64,000 bases of DNA, taken from assembly GCA_021795395.1 (NCBI GenBank), contig JAJYPN010000008.1, positions 30,519 to 94,518 on the forward strand, written 5' to 3'. Shown here piece after piece: positions 10,662 to 19,735 of the stretch. The translations under genes and the position numbers were made by a program. How positions within the stretch are numbered: the stretch's first letter is position 1; each line of letters opens with the position of its first letter. The notes beneath the pieces are model-generated. The model did not search any database, was not told the origin of the DNA, and saw nothing but the letters and a program-made list of their open reading frames with translations. The DNA comes from Pseudomonadota bacterium (GTDB lineage: Bacteria; Pseudomonadota; Gammaproteobacteria; Burkholderiales; Sulfuriferulaceae).

Positions 10662-12725
10662 CTACTGGGACAACACGGAAATATCCGCCACCTGATTCAT
10701 CAATTCCCCCAATGCATGCAGCAGCGCCAGCCGATTTTGACGCACGAAACTATTCTCGTCCATGACCATGACGGAATCGAAAAATCCGTCGACTTCCTGG
10801 CGCACGGCCGCCATCGCGGTCAGCGCCTCGGCATAGAGTCCGGCTTCGACCATGTCCGATACGCGAGGCGTCAGTTGAACTACGCGCTCGAACAGCAAAC
10901 GCTCGGCTTCGAGGACGAATAATTCCGGATTCACTATGGTCAAGGGTTCAGTGTTTTTTTTCAGGATATTTTGTACGCGCTTGTTGGCTGCCGACAAGGC
11001 TGCGGCATCGGGTAATTGTCGGAATTGATGCACGGCGCGAATACGTGCGAGTACCAGATCCATCCGTTCCGGTCGGCCGGCGAGTACCGACTCGATTTCC
11101 AGCGCGTCGTATCCCTGCTCTTTCAGATAGGATCGCAATCGTTCCAGCAAAAACGCGTAGACTTCATTGCCGGTGCCAGCGGCCACGACCGTCTCCGGAA
11201 AATTCGCCTGAGCCTGCGCCAGCAATCCCGGTAATGACAGCGCCAGCGGCGTTTCGATCAAAATCCGTAACATCCCGAGCGCAGCGCGGCGCAAGGCATA
11301 CGGGTCCTTGTCGCCAGTCGGAATGGCACCGATGCCGAATATGCCGATCAGGGTGTCGAGTTTGTCGGCCAGCGCGACGCTGATCGCAATCGCGCCTTGC
11401 GGCAGCGCATCGCCGGCAAAACGCGGCCGGTAATGCGCAGCAATGGCTGCCGCTACGTCAGGGGTTTCGCCGTCCAGGATCGCATAGCGTTCGCCCATCA
11501 GACCTTGCAGTTCGGGAAATTCGCCTACCATATCGGTGAGCAGATCGGCTTTGGCCAGATACGCGGCGCGCTCCGCCAGCGTGCTGTCGGCCTGGAGCAA
11601 GCCGGCGATGGTCGCCGCCGTTCGACGCAAGCGTTCGACGCGTTCAAGCTGGCTGCCTAGCTTGTTGTGATAAACGACGTGAGCCAGTTTGCCTACCCGG
11701 TCTTCGAGAGCAATTTTTCTGTCCTGCTCGAAGAAAAAACGGGCATCGGACAAACGTGCGCGCAACACGCGCTCGTTGCCATGAATGATAGGAGCGGGAT
11801 CGTCAGTCTGCAGGTTGGACACGAGCAGGAAGCGCGGCAGCAAATTACCTGCCGCATCCGCCAGCGGAAAATATTTCTGGTGCTGTTTCATCGACAATAT
11901 CAGACATTCCGCGGGCACCTGCAAAAAATCCGCGCTGAACGTTCCTGCATAGACGCTGGGAAATTCGACCAGTGCGGTGACTTCGTCGAGCAGCGCTTCG
12001 TCCCACAGCACTTTCGCGCCGCCCGCCGCAGCGGTCAGCTGATCGCGAATGGCGGCGCGCCGCAGCGCGTAATCGGGCATGATACGGCCTGCTTGCCGCA
12101 TCGTCGCCGCATATTCCTCGGCATGGTGAATGGCAATTGCGCCCGAACTTAAAAAGCGGTGGCCTTGAGTCGTGTTGCCGCTTGCCAGACCGAATACCGT
12201 ACCGGGAACGATGTCGTCGCCATGCAGCATCACGAGACCGTGCAGCGGCCGCACAAATTCGACTTCGCCGTCACCCCAGCGCATCCGTTTCGGCGTCGGC
12301 AGCTTGATCAGCGCTTCGGTCACGATAGCGGGCAATTGCTGCGCCAGCGATACACCTGGCTGTACGCTGCGGAATACGTAACAATCCTGTTTGCCGTCGT
12401 GCATGATTTCGAGCCGGTCGATCGTCACGCCGCAAGAGCGCGCGAATCCTGTCAGCGCAGCGGTCGGCTCGCCGTTTATCCTTGCTGCGGCTACCGCCGG
12501 TCCTTTGCGCTCGATACGACGCGGCGCCTGCACCGCATCCACCTCGGCGACAGCGACAGCGAACCGGCGCGGCGTGGCGTACGACGATATTGCCGAAGTC
12601 GCGTTGCGGTAAGCTTGCTGTTCGAGCGCGTCAGCGATGTTACGGGTAAATGCGGTGGATAATTTTTCCAGCGATTTGGGCGGTAATTCTTCGGTCAGAA
12701 TTTCTATCAATAAGGTAGCACTCAT
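10662..12725 (-). CDS. glyS: GlyS, glycine--tRNA ligase beta subunit
   Basis: A 687-residue beta subunit of the tetrameric bacterial glycyl-tRNA synthetase. It begins LLIEILTEELPPKSL, the family signature. It continues with the HD-like region around AHVVYHNKLGSQ and LAKADLLTDMVGEFPELQG, and ends with the DALR anticodon-binding domain (FDSVMVMDEN). Length matches the family. The ribosome site GGGGGATC precedes the ATG. glyQ lies one base upstream, so the subunits are co-translated. The gene converges with addA across about 80 bases in which I see no strong terminator. Confidence 0.95.
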   Translation of the reverse strand: MSATLLIEILTEELPPKSLEKLSTAFTRNIADALEQQAYRNATSAISSYATPRRFAVAVAEVDAVQAPRRIERKGPAVAAARINGEPTAALTGFARSCGVTIDRLEIMHDGKQDCYVFRSVQPGVSLAQQLPAIVTEALIKLPTPKRMRWGDGEVEFVRPLHGLVMLHGDDIVPGTVFGLASGNTTQGHRFLSSGAIAIHHAEEYAATMRQAGRIMPDYALRRAAIRDQLTAAAGGAKVLWDEALLDEVTALVEFPSVYAGTFSADFLQVPAECLILSMKQHQKYFPLADAAGNLLPRFLLVSNLQTDDPAPIIHGNERVLRARLSDARFFFEQDRKIALEDRVGKLAHVVYHNKLGSQLERVERLRRTAATIAGLLQADSTLAERAAYLAKADLLTDMVGEFPELQGLMGERYAILDGETPDVAAAIAAHYRPRFAGDALPQGAIAISVALADKLDTLIGIFGIGAIPTGDKDPYALRRAALGMLRILIETPLALSLPGLLAQAQANFPETVVAAGTGNEVYAFLLERLRSYLKEQGYDALEIESVLAGRPERMDLVLARIRAVHQFRQLPDAAALSAANKRVQNILKKNTEPLTIVNPELFVLEAERLLFERVVQLTPRVSDMVEAGLYAEALTAMAAVRQEVDGFFDSVMVMDENSFVRQNRLALLHALGELMNQVADISVLSQ

Positions 12726-12726
12726 T

Positions 12727-13608
12727 TCAAGATCCCCCTTTATTCAACATGGGAAATCCCAATGTTTCGCGCGCGTCGAAATACGCCCGCGCCACCTTGC
12801 GCGACAGGAAGCGTATGCGTCCGATATACGCGGCGCGCTCGGTGACCGAAATGGCGCCTCGCGCATCGAGCAGATTGAAGGTATGCGAACATTTCATCAC
12901 CATTTCGAATCCTGGCAGCGCCAGACCGGCGTCCATCAGGCGGCTCGCCTCACTCTCGAAATCGTTGAATTGCCGCAACAGCCATTCAGCATTGGCGTAT
13001 TCGAAATTGTAGCGGGATTGCTCGACTTCGTTCTGATGATAGACATCACCGTAACTCACGCCTTCGGTCCAAACCAGATCGTAGACATTTTCCACGCCTT
13101 GCAGATACATTGCCAGCCGTTCCAGTCCGTAAGTGATTTCGCCGAGTACCGGTTTGCAGGGCAGGCCGCCGACTTCCTGAAAATAGGTGAATTGCGTCAC
13201 TTCCATGCCGTTGAGCCAGACTTCCCATCCCAGTCCCCAGGCGCCTAGACTGGGCGATTCCCAGTCGTCTTCGACAAAGCGGATATCGTGTATTGTCGGA
13301 TCGACGCCCACTGCACTCAGGCTATCCAGATAGAGTTCCTGGATATTGCCGGGGCTGGGTTTCAACACGACCTGAAACTGATAATAATGCTGCAGCCGGT
13401 TGGGGTTTTCGCCGTAACGGCCGTCTTTCGGCCGTCGCGAAGGCTGTACGAACGCCGCGTTCCACGGCTCTGGGCCGAGAGCGCGCAAAAAAGTGGCGGT
13501 ATGGAATGTGCCGGCACCCATTTCCATATCGTAAGGTTGCAATACTACGCAACCGTGTCGCGCCCAGAATTGTTGCAGCGTTAAGATAATTTCCTGAAAT
13601 GTCGGCAT
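12727..13608 (-). CDS. glyQ: GlyQ, glycine--tRNA ligase alpha subunit
   Basis: A 293-residue catalytic alpha subunit that activates glycine and charges tRNA-Gly. Family motifs are [18 protein letters not shown] at the N-terminus, [19 protein letters not shown], then YVQPSRRP-like [20 protein letters not shown] and [12 protein letters not shown]. Length and order (glyQ before glyS) are standard. A perfect 16 bp palindrome sits just upstream of the start and overlaps a possible -10 box. Confidence 0.95.
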   Translation of the reverse strand: MPTFQEIILTLQQFWARHGCVVLQPYDMEMGAGTFHTATFLRALGPEPWNAAFVQPSRRPKDGRYGENPNRLQHYYQFQVVLKPSPGNIQELYLDSLSAVGVDPTIHDIRFVEDDWESPSLGAWGLGWEVWLNGMEVTQFTYFQEVGGLPCKPVLGEITYGLERLAMYLQGVENVYDLVWTEGVSYGDVYHQNEVEQSRYNFEYANAEWLLRQFNDFESEASRLMDAGLALPGFEMVMKCSHTFNLLDARGAISVTERAAYIGRIRFLSRKVARAYFDARETLGFPMLNKGGS

Positions 13609-13624
13609 GTGACGTCTTAAACGA

Positions 13625-13640
13625 TAAAATCGCGATTTTA
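13625..13640. promoter_or_regulatory. 16 bp perfect palindrome in the glyQ promoter region
   Basis: TAAAATCGCGATTTTA is a perfect palindrome 17 bases upstream of the glyQ start. Read on the minus strand, its left half overlaps a possible -10 box (TAAAAT) with a weak -35 (TTTCAA) 16 bases further upstream. It could be an operator or only chance; no regulator is known to me for this motif. Confidence 0.3.
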
Positions 13641-13704
13641 CCTCAGAACTGCCGATTTGAAAGGGGGAAGGTTACAAATAGGAAAAAACCTGTCGTCTGA
13701 GAGA

Positions 13705-15030
13705 TCATTGATTATTTTTTGCCGGCGAAAGCCGCAGGCCCGCTACCAGCCCGCCTCCCGTTCTCGCTGACAGAGTCAATTCCCAGCCGTTGACTTCCGC
13801 CAGTTGCCGGGCGATGGCCAGACCCAGCCCGCTGCCGCCGGTGGCCTGGTTGCGCGACGATTCCAACCGATAGAACGGCCGGAATACAGCTTCCATCCGA
13901 TCGGCAGGAATACCGGGGCCGTGATCCATTATTCTGATCAATATCCCCTCATCATCGTGTTCGCAGGTCACGGTTACGTCACCGGCACCGGCCTCCGGCT
14001 TGCCGTAACGCAAGGCATTTTCGATCAGGTTGACCACAATGCGCTGGAAACCGTGTACCGCGATTTCGGCTACGCAAGCGTCGGGCAAGGTGCAATTCAC
14101 CTTGCCACCAGCCCGTTTTGTGTCTTCCACGAGTTCATGCAAGATCTCTCGCAGATCGACTTTTTGCCTGGGCTCGCTTTGCAAGCCTCGCGCCATTTCC
14201 AGAAAACTTCCTATCAACCTGTTCATTTGTTCCAGATCGCGCTCGATCTGATCGAGCAAGGCCGGATTGGTCGTTTCCGGCAGCATGGCGACGGCCAGGC
14301 GCATCCGGGCAATCGGAGTACGTAAATCGTGCGAAATGCCTGCCAGCAGCGTCGTCCGGTTGGCGAGCAAGGCTTGCACTTCGTTCGCCATGTGATTGAA
14401 AGCGCGAGCCAGCGTCGCCAGTTCGGCTGGCCCTGTCTCCGGTAACGGCCGTGGCATCCGGCCTTGTCCGACCTGACCTGCCGCTGTGCCGAGTTGCGCC
14501 AGGGTGCGGGTAATCCGGCGTACGGTAATGATACCGGTGAACCAGGTCAATAATGCGCCCAGACTGAGCAGACCGACCGCCGTCAGCGGCGACCGTATAT
14601 TATAGCGGCTGCGCACGAATCCGACGCGGATTAGATGGCCGCCCATATGCAAGCTCACCCAGGTCCAGCCTCCGCTTCCGGCCTGCAGGCGGATATCCTG
14701 CCCGGTACGGCGCGAGAGAGCCCGTTCGATATTGTTACTGTTCAGGAAACGATCGGGAGGATCGTTGCTTACGCGGTCGATTTTACCGATACGCAGATGA
14801 TGATGCGCGATCAGTTCCTGTTCGAATGCCGGTCGCGTGTCGGGCGGCAACTCCGCCCAGGTTTGCGCCGACAGGACGATCAGTGCCGCCAGGTCGTCGG
14901 CCGATCGTTCGGCCATCGGTTCGAGCACGGTGAACGCCACCACCGCCAGAACTACGGTTTGAAACAGCAGGAACGCCACCCCCAGCGTCGCCGCTGTGCG
15001 GCCGAACAGCGTGTTCGGCCACCCCTTCAC
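13705..15030 (-). CDS. Sensor histidine kinase, EnvZ/RstB-like
   Basis: A 441-residue membrane sensor kinase. One membrane segment lies near residues 10-35 and a second near 150-175 (LTAVGLLSLGALLTWFTGII), with a periplasmic domain of about 120 residues between. A HAMP region follows, then the phosphoacceptor LAGISHDLRTPIARMRL and ATP-binding motifs NLIENALRYG, DHGPGIP and GGSGLGLAIARQL. Its start overlaps the response regulator stop by 4 bases. The stimulus is unknown; an osmotic or envelope signal is a guess from EnvZ similarity. Confidence 0.85.
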   Translation of the reverse strand: MKGWPNTLFGRTAATLGVAFLLFQTVVLAVVAFTVLEPMAERSADDLAALIVLSAQTWAELPPDTRPAFEQELIAHHHLRIGKIDRVSNDPPDRFLNSNNIERALSRRTGQDIRLQAGSGGWTWVSLHMGGHLIRVGFVRSRYNIRSPLTAVGLLSLGALLTWFTGIITVRRITRTLAQLGTAAGQVGQGRMPRPLPETGPAELATLARAFNHMANEVQALLANRTTLLAGISHDLRTPIARMRLAVAMLPETTNPALLDQIERDLEQMNRLIGSFLEMARGLQSEPRQKVDLREILHELVEDTKRAGGKVNCTLPDACVAEIAVHGFQRIVVNLIENALRYGKPEAGAGDVTVTCEHDDEGILIRIMDHGPGIPADRMEAVFRPFYRLESSRNQATGGSGLGLAIARQLAEVNGWELTLSARTGGGLVAGLRLSPAKNNQ

Positions 15031-15752
15031 TGATCAGCGCCTTTGGGAACGAACAGATAGCCTTGTCCCCACACCGTTTTAATGTAGACCGGTTCCGCCG
15101 GGTCGGGTTCTATCTTGCGGCGCAAGCGGGTGACGCGCACATCGATGCTGCGATCGAACGGATCCCTGTCATACCCTTTGAGCATGTCCATCAACTGATC
15201 GCGCGACAGGACGCGATTGGGATGCTGGGTGAATATCTGAAGGATGCCGAATTCGGCAGTAGTCAGGCCGATAGGCATGCCGTTCCGAGCCAGCGTCTGG
15301 GCATTGAGATTGAGCTCGAAACCTGCTCCGAAGCGCACGATATTACCGCCTTCGCTTGCCGGCGCAGCGGTCTGTTGCTGCCTGCGGCGCAGTACGGAGC
15401 GAATGCGCGCCAGCAGTTCGCGCGGATTGAACGGCTTGGCCAGATAATCGTCGGCACCTACTTCAAGCCCGACTATGCGGTCTATGTCTTCGCCTCGGGC
15501 TGACAGCATGATGATAGGCAGATTGACGCCGGCACGCAAACGCCGGGCAATCGACAGCCCGTCTTCGCCCGGCAGCATCAGATCGAGAATGATCAGGTCG
15601 TACTTGCCTGCCGCCAGCCGGCCATCCATTGCGGCACCATTTTCGGCGAGGCTGACTTCATAGCCGTTGGTAACGAGGTATTGTTCCAGCAAACTGCGCA
15701 ATCCGTCGTCATCGTCGACGATCAGTACATGCGCCTTGAGCGTTTCTTCCAT
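15027..15752 (-). CDS. OmpR-family response regulator
   Basis: A 241-residue regulator with an N-terminal receiver domain: acidic DDDD near residue 12, the phosphorylation site LIILDLMLPGEDG, and the conserved lysine in ADDYLAKPFNP. A winged-helix DNA-binding domain follows (LTTAEFGILQIF, SRDQLMDMLKG, RLRRKIEPDP). The ATG at 15752 is chosen over an in-frame one at 15791 because it gives the standard N-terminus and has AGGGA upstream. It is the partner of the overlapping histidine kinase. The adjacent porin-like gene is a conceivable target, but no binding site was identified. Confidence 0.88.
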   Translation of the reverse strand: MEETLKAHVLIVDDDDGLRSLLEQYLVTNGYEVSLAENGAAMDGRLAAGKYDLIILDLMLPGEDGLSIARRLRAGVNLPIIMLSARGEDIDRIVGLEVGADDYLAKPFNPRELLARIRSVLRRRQQQTAAPASEGGNIVRFGAGFELNLNAQTLARNGMPIGLTTAEFGILQIFTQHPNRVLSRDQLMDMLKGYDRDPFDRSIDVRVTRLRRKIEPDPAEPVYIKTVWGQGYLFVPKGADQ

Positions 15753-15810
15753 AGTCGTCCCTGCCGAAATTACGATACTCGAGTCTAACATTGCCTGTCC
15801 ATGCGCGCAT

Positions 15811-15842
15811 AAAAAAACCGAGGGATAAACCCTCGGCTTTTA
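15811..15842. terminator. Bidirectional Rho-independent terminator
   Basis: A 7 bp GC-rich stem (CCGAGGG/CCCTCGG) with a 5-base loop, flanked by a run of A on one side and TTTT on the other. It lies between the response regulator start and the end of the outer-membrane porin gene on the minus strand. It most likely ends the porin transcript. Confidence 0.8.
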
Positions 15843-15897
15843 ATCGCGCAATGTTACTGCACGCAACCTACTATTTTATGCTACAACCACTTTGGTA

Positions 15898-17112
15898 TTA
15901 CATCTTCCATGCGTAGGAAAGACCTACGATATCCTGATGCATGCTGATGCTTGTAGGGCCGAAAGCTGAATTACCGCTAAGCGAATTGTTGAAACCGTGA
16001 ATGTACGACGCGTTCCATTCGCCGTTGCCGGTCAGATAGCTCGCACCCATGGTGAAGTGGTCGGTGATGACTCCGGGAGCAATGACGTTAATGCCGATAT
16101 TGGTCGCGGTGATCGGATCGTCGCCATGGTTCCAGCCGGCGCGCAGCAGCCAGTGTTCGTTATACTGATATTCGCCGCCGAGTTTCCAGACATTGACATC
16201 CTGCCAGCCGAAACCGGGGCCATAGGAGGAACCGAATTGAGTCTGTACATTGCTTTGATCGCCGATGGCGGATACACCGCTGTAATTGATACGTTCGTAA
16301 TCCAGTGCGAGAGTCAGAGCGGGCTGGATTTTATAAGCCAGACCGACGCTGAAGTTCTCCGGCAGATCAAGACCGCCCTGACCGGCGAACAGGCCGGAAT
16401 ACTTGCCCATTTTGGCAAAACTGACCTTGGTCGAATAATCGGCACCGAAGGTCAGATCCTGGGTGATTTTACTCATGTAACCGATGCGTACGCCGCCGCC
16501 GAACGCGCTGTCGTTACCCGTATTGGTCATACGCGTCGGGTTGGCAGACATCCCAGGCTGATCAAACGCTTGCAGACCTTGAGCCGAAAAACGCTCGTAT
16601 CCGATCAGCGGCGAAATACCGATAGAATTTCTCTCATTGATCTTGTAGGCAAGAGTTGGCGCAATGATCATTTGCTCCAGATTGACGCCCAGATTACCAG
16701 CTCCATGGAACAAATTCGAACCGCCAGCCAAAGGAGCATAGTCCGTATTCATACCGCCGTTGCCGTAGACGCTGACGCCCAGAGACAGATTGGAGGAAAT
16801 CAGTTTGTTGTAACCGAATTCAGGGATCACAAAATAATTGGCGTCACTGTTCTCTTGCGTACCGCCGACACTTGCCTGACGTTGCGGGCTGAACAGATAA
16901 GCGCCCAGATCCATACGGTTGCCGACGAATACCATGCTGGCAGGGTTATTCGCGCCGCCCATCGTATCTTCGGCCATCGCTGCGGACGCGCCGCCCATAC
17001 CGTTGGCAGCCATACCGTAACCGGATGCGAACATGCCGTTAGTTGCCATTGCTGCACCTGGCGCCGCCAGACCTGCAACCGCCATCACAGCGAATAATTT
17101 TTTCAATTTCAT
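15898..17112 (-). CDS. FadL/OmpP1/TodX-type outer-membrane protein
   Basis: A 404-residue outer-membrane barrel for uptake of hydrophobic compounds. The signal peptide is MKLKKLFAVMAVAGLAAPGA followed by AMA, and the mature N-terminus, TNGMFASGYGMAANGMGGAS, is the typical OmpP1 plug-like hatch. Repeated amphipathic strands follow, ending in a C-terminal aromatic stretch (GLSYAWKM). The start is placed at 17112, with GGAG about 10 bases upstream, not at the longer in-frame ATG. It stands alone, between a terminator and an inverted-repeat element. The substrate is unknown. Confidence 0.85.
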   Translation of the reverse strand: MKLKKLFAVMAVAGLAAPGAAMATNGMFASGYGMAANGMGGASAAMAEDTMGGANNPASMVFVGNRMDLGAYLFSPQRQASVGGTQENSDANYFVIPEFGYNKLISSNLSLGVSVYGNGGMNTDYAPLAGGSNLFHGAGNLGVNLEQMIIAPTLAYKINERNSIGISPLIGYERFSAQGLQAFDQPGMSANPTRMTNTGNDSAFGGGVRIGYMSKITQDLTFGADYSTKVSFAKMGKYSGLFAGQGGLDLPENFSVGLAYKIQPALTLALDYERINYSGVSAIGDQSNVQTQFGSSYGPGFGWQDVNVWKLGGEYQYNEHWLLRAGWNHGDDPITATNIGINVIAPGVITDHFTMGASYLTGNGEWNASYIHGFNNSLSGNSAFGPTSISMHQDIVGLSYAWKM

Positions 17113-17161
17113 TGTGTCATCTCCAAAAAAGTGTGAATCTTTGCACATAACCAAAATAACA

Positions 17162-17295
17162 AGGAACCTCTGAGCAAGCCTGCCATTTCCTCCCGGCTAC
17201 TGTTCTCCGGTATCTGCGGCAGAACGTTTCCGTCGCGACTGCCCTGTCCTGTATTAGCCAACGCCAGCATTTACGCGGCTTGTTCAGAGGTTCCT
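17162..17295. mobile_element. 134 bp element with 19 bp terminal inverted repeats (MITE-like)
   Basis: The ends AGGAACCTCTGAGCAAGCC and GGCTTGTTCAGAGGTTCCT are inverted copies with one mismatch. The 96 bases between hold no gene. This is the structure of a miniature non-autonomous transposable element. No second copy is seen in the window, and a target duplication could not be defined. It lies 50 bp upstream of the porin gene, so it may carry or displace that gene's promoter. Confidence 0.6.
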
Positions 17296-17442
17296 CAGTA
17301 ATACCTTGCCGAGCTATAGTACATCGTTAAACGGACACGGAACAAGTCAAAAGTGTTCGTCCCGACGTATTCTTGAATCTTTGTTACATTTTCGCAACAG
17401 TCGGGGGAGATGGCTTGATTTCGAAGAATTACATAAAGATAA

Positions 17443-17473
17443 AACCCCCTGAACGCGTAACATTCAGGGGGTT
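17443..17473 (-). terminator. Rho-independent terminator ending the lipoate-assembly genes
   Basis: An 11 bp perfect stem (AACCCCCTGAA/TTCAGGGGGTT) with a 9-base loop, followed on the minus strand by TTTTATCTTT. It lies 24 bases after the stop of the last radical SAM gene and is the clear end of the sHdr-lip transcription direction. Confidence 0.88.
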
Positions 17474-17496
17474 AGCGGAAGAGGCGCTAATTCCGG

Positions 17497-18633
17497 TTAC
17501 AGCAAACCTGCGCCGATATTCTCACCGGCCATCTGCCGTTTTACGTTTTCCACGTCCTTGCGGGCGAGTGCGAACGGGAAGGAAAAGATGTCGGTAGGAC
17601 TGGAATCTCCGTAAGGCCGATTGCAGGCCGATACTTCTTCATCGTCTTTGCCCGGGCAACCGGAGGTCTGGAACGGCTTGCCCGAATTGACCAGACCCGC
17701 CAGTTCGTCTTCCACCAGACCGAAATCGATTACAGCGCCGTTTTCGTCGAACAGCATCTTGCTGACATGGCCGCCGGCGTAGTCGATGATGAAACGGGCC
17801 AGTTGCACGCGCCGCCATTGGCCGCGATCGCAGGCCGGCCAGTCTTCCATCATCGAGCCTTGTTCGGGGAAGAAGGCGAACATGTGATTGTGGCCGCCCA
17901 TGTCCTTGATTTTTTGACAGACTTCCAGTATTTCCTGTTCGGTTTCGCCCATCCCGCAAATCAGGTGCGCGCCGAATTTTTCCGGGCCGAAAATCTCGGC
18001 TGCCCATTCGATGGCCTGCCAGTATTTTTCAAAGCGGTGCGGGCTGTCTACCGATTTGCCGCGGGTGCGCTCGAAAATGGCCGGCGTGACCGCGTCCAGC
18101 GCGACGGTAAAGATATCTGCGCCCATTTCTTTCAGATGCTGCAAATCTTTCTTTTCCATGGTCGTCGGGTTGGAGAGGATGGAAACCGGAATGTGCGGCA
18201 ATTCCTTCATCCACTTGTCCAATAGCACGAAGGTATCGGAATCGGAATTCGGATGCGTGATCATCGAAATGCACATGCGCTGGAACTGGCCTTTGTCGTT
18301 ACCCAGCTTGACGCGCTCGATCACGTCGTCATAGCGCGCAGTCGGCCATTCCACACGGATAAAGTTGCGGTCCGCATAATCGCGCGTCTCTTCCCTATGC
18401 CGCGCCAGTCCGCAATAGGTGCAATTGGCGCGGCAGCCTTCGGGATAGGTGACCAGCAGGTTCAGGCAATTGGTACAGGCGGTGCGATGCATGTTGCCCG
18501 GTACGAGGCCCAGAGTGATCGCTGCCGCCGTACTCATCTGCACATATTCGGGCGAACGCATTTCGGGCGTTTTGACGTGATAATCAGGCCGATAGAATTG
18601 CACTACCTGGGGTTGATCTAAAACTGCGCTCAT
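17497..18633 (-). CDS. Radical SAM protein, LipS1/LipS2-type lipoyl synthase partner
   Basis: A 378-residue radical SAM enzyme with the cluster motif CRANCTYC (C67, C71, C74), two further cysteines just before it (CTNC, 53/56), and a C-terminal cysteine region (CPGKDDEEVSAC) that could bind an auxiliary cluster. Two radical SAM proteins, LipS1 and LipS2, replace LipA in sHdr organisms and insert the two sulfurs into protein-bound octanoate. This gene and the one at 20813-21985 are the matching pair. By gene order this would be LipS2, but I cannot settle the numbering. AAGGAG precedes the ATG. It is the last gene before a strong terminator. Confidence 0.8.
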   Translation of the reverse strand: MSAVLDQPQVVQFYRPDYHVKTPEMRSPEYVQMSTAAAITLGLVPGNMHRTACTNCLNLLVTYPEGCRANCTYCGLARHREETRDYADRNFIRVEWPTARYDDVIERVKLGNDKGQFQRMCISMITHPNSDSDTFVLLDKWMKELPHIPVSILSNPTTMEKKDLQHLKEMGADIFTVALDAVTPAIFERTRGKSVDSPHRFEKYWQAIEWAAEIFGPEKFGAHLICGMGETEQEILEVCQKIKDMGGHNHMFAFFPEQGSMMEDWPACDRGQWRRVQLARFIIDYAGGHVSKMLFDENGAVIDFGLVEDELAGLVNSGKPFQTSGCPGKDDEEVSACNRPYGDSSPTDIFSFPFALARKDVENVKRQMAGENIGAGLL

Positions 18634-18667
18634 GCGGTTCTCCTTACAAGATAGAGTTATGAATACG

Positions 18668-19735
18668 TTATGCTACAAAATAGTCGGGAAAGGCGATCCA
18701 CGCCTTGCGGTGCAGTTCGTCGTTTTGCGCCGCTTCGGTCTGCCAATACTGATTCAGCCAGCGACGCCGCTCTACCGCCCGATTGAGCGTGACTTCGAAT
18801 TGATCGCGTATGTCTTCTTCAAAATCGGCCAGCGCGCCAACTTGTGCGCCCTGCAAATACGCTGCCGCAGCCTGCCCGGCTCGTTCGCCGGAGAGGACGG
18901 CGGCCGAAATCCCGGCGCCGGTAATCGGATGCGTCAATCCGGCGGCATCGCCGGTAAACAATACGTTATCGACAACCAGATGCTCGCGCATTCCGCCGAC
19001 AGGAATCGCGCCGCCGGTGCGATAAACGATCTGCTCGCCGACGAGGTCTTGCGCCACCAGTTGTTTGTGCAATGCATCCAGCGGCGCCTTCATATCGTCC
19101 GCGTAACGTTTGTCCAGGCCCAGACCCAGATTCGCCCACTTGCCTTTGGGAAACAGCCAGGCATAGCCGCCGGGATAGTCGGCCGACAGCCAGATATCCG
19201 TGTCGGCGTATTCGTGCGTAAGCGGCACGGTATATTGCCGCGTGCTGACGAGTTCCAGTTCAGGCAGATGCAGCGCCGCAGCGACCGCCGAATGAGGGCC
19301 GTCGGCGGCGACGAGCAGTCGGTAATCCACTGTCGCATCGCCATCGGCCGTCTTGATCCGTGCACGATGGCAACTGTGGTCGAGTCCGTTCAAACGGCTG
19401 TTCATCCACAACTCCGCGCCGTATCGGCGGGCCTGCTGCGCGAGCGCCTGGTCGAACGCGGCGCGATCTATCATCAAACCCGGGAATGCCGTATCTTCCA
19501 TCGAACCCGACGGCAAGTAGCTTTTCATACCGCGTATCGCCTGATAGATGACGCCGTCGCATTGGGCGTACGTGCCCAGCGGCAGGGGAATGAATTCCGC
19601 ACATTGCACGGGTACGCCTATTTCGTGGCGCCGGTCTATTGCGATGACTGACAACCCCTTTGCTGCTGCCGCTGCCGCTGCCGCAGCACCGGCGGGTCCG
19701 AGTCCGATAATCAGAACGTCCGCCTTGCTGTTCAT
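18668..19735 (-). CDS. lipT: LipT, geranylgeranyl-reductase-like FAD oxidoreductase of the sHdr lipoate pathway
   Basis: A 355-residue flavoprotein with the dinucleotide-binding motif VLIIGLGPAGAAAA and the second FAD motif VLFTGDAAGLTHPITGAG, typical of the GGR family. The first helix contains an alanine run encoded by repeated GCN triplets. Genes of this family sit beside sLplA and LipS genes in sHdr loci and are called lipT; their exact redox role in lipoate assembly is not established, though they may supply electrons. The start overlaps the ligase stop in an ATGA, so the two are co-translated. Confidence 0.75.
   Translation of the reverse strand: MNSKADVLIIGLGPAGAAAAAAAAAKGLSVIAIDRRHEIGVPVQCAEFIPLPLGTYAQCDGVIYQAIRGMKSYLPSGSMEDTAFPGLMIDRAAFDQALAQQARRYGAELWMNSRLNGLDHSCHRARIKTADGDATVDYRLLVAADGPHSAVAAALHLPELELVSTRQYTVPLTHEYADTDIWLSADYPGGYAWLFPKGKWANLGLGLDKRYADDMKAPLDALHKQLVAQDLVGEQIVYRTGGAIPVGGMREHLVVDNVLFTGDAAGLTHPITGAGISAAVLSGERAGQAAAAYLQGAQVGALADFEEDIRDQFEVTLNRAVERRRWLNQYWQTEAAQNDELHRKAWIAFPDYFVA

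Noticed and set aside
15997..17097. Long open frame (about 366 codons) on the plus strand opposite the porin gene
   Set aside because: It is explained by the codon bias of the real barrel gene, and its product has no signal peptide or family motif.
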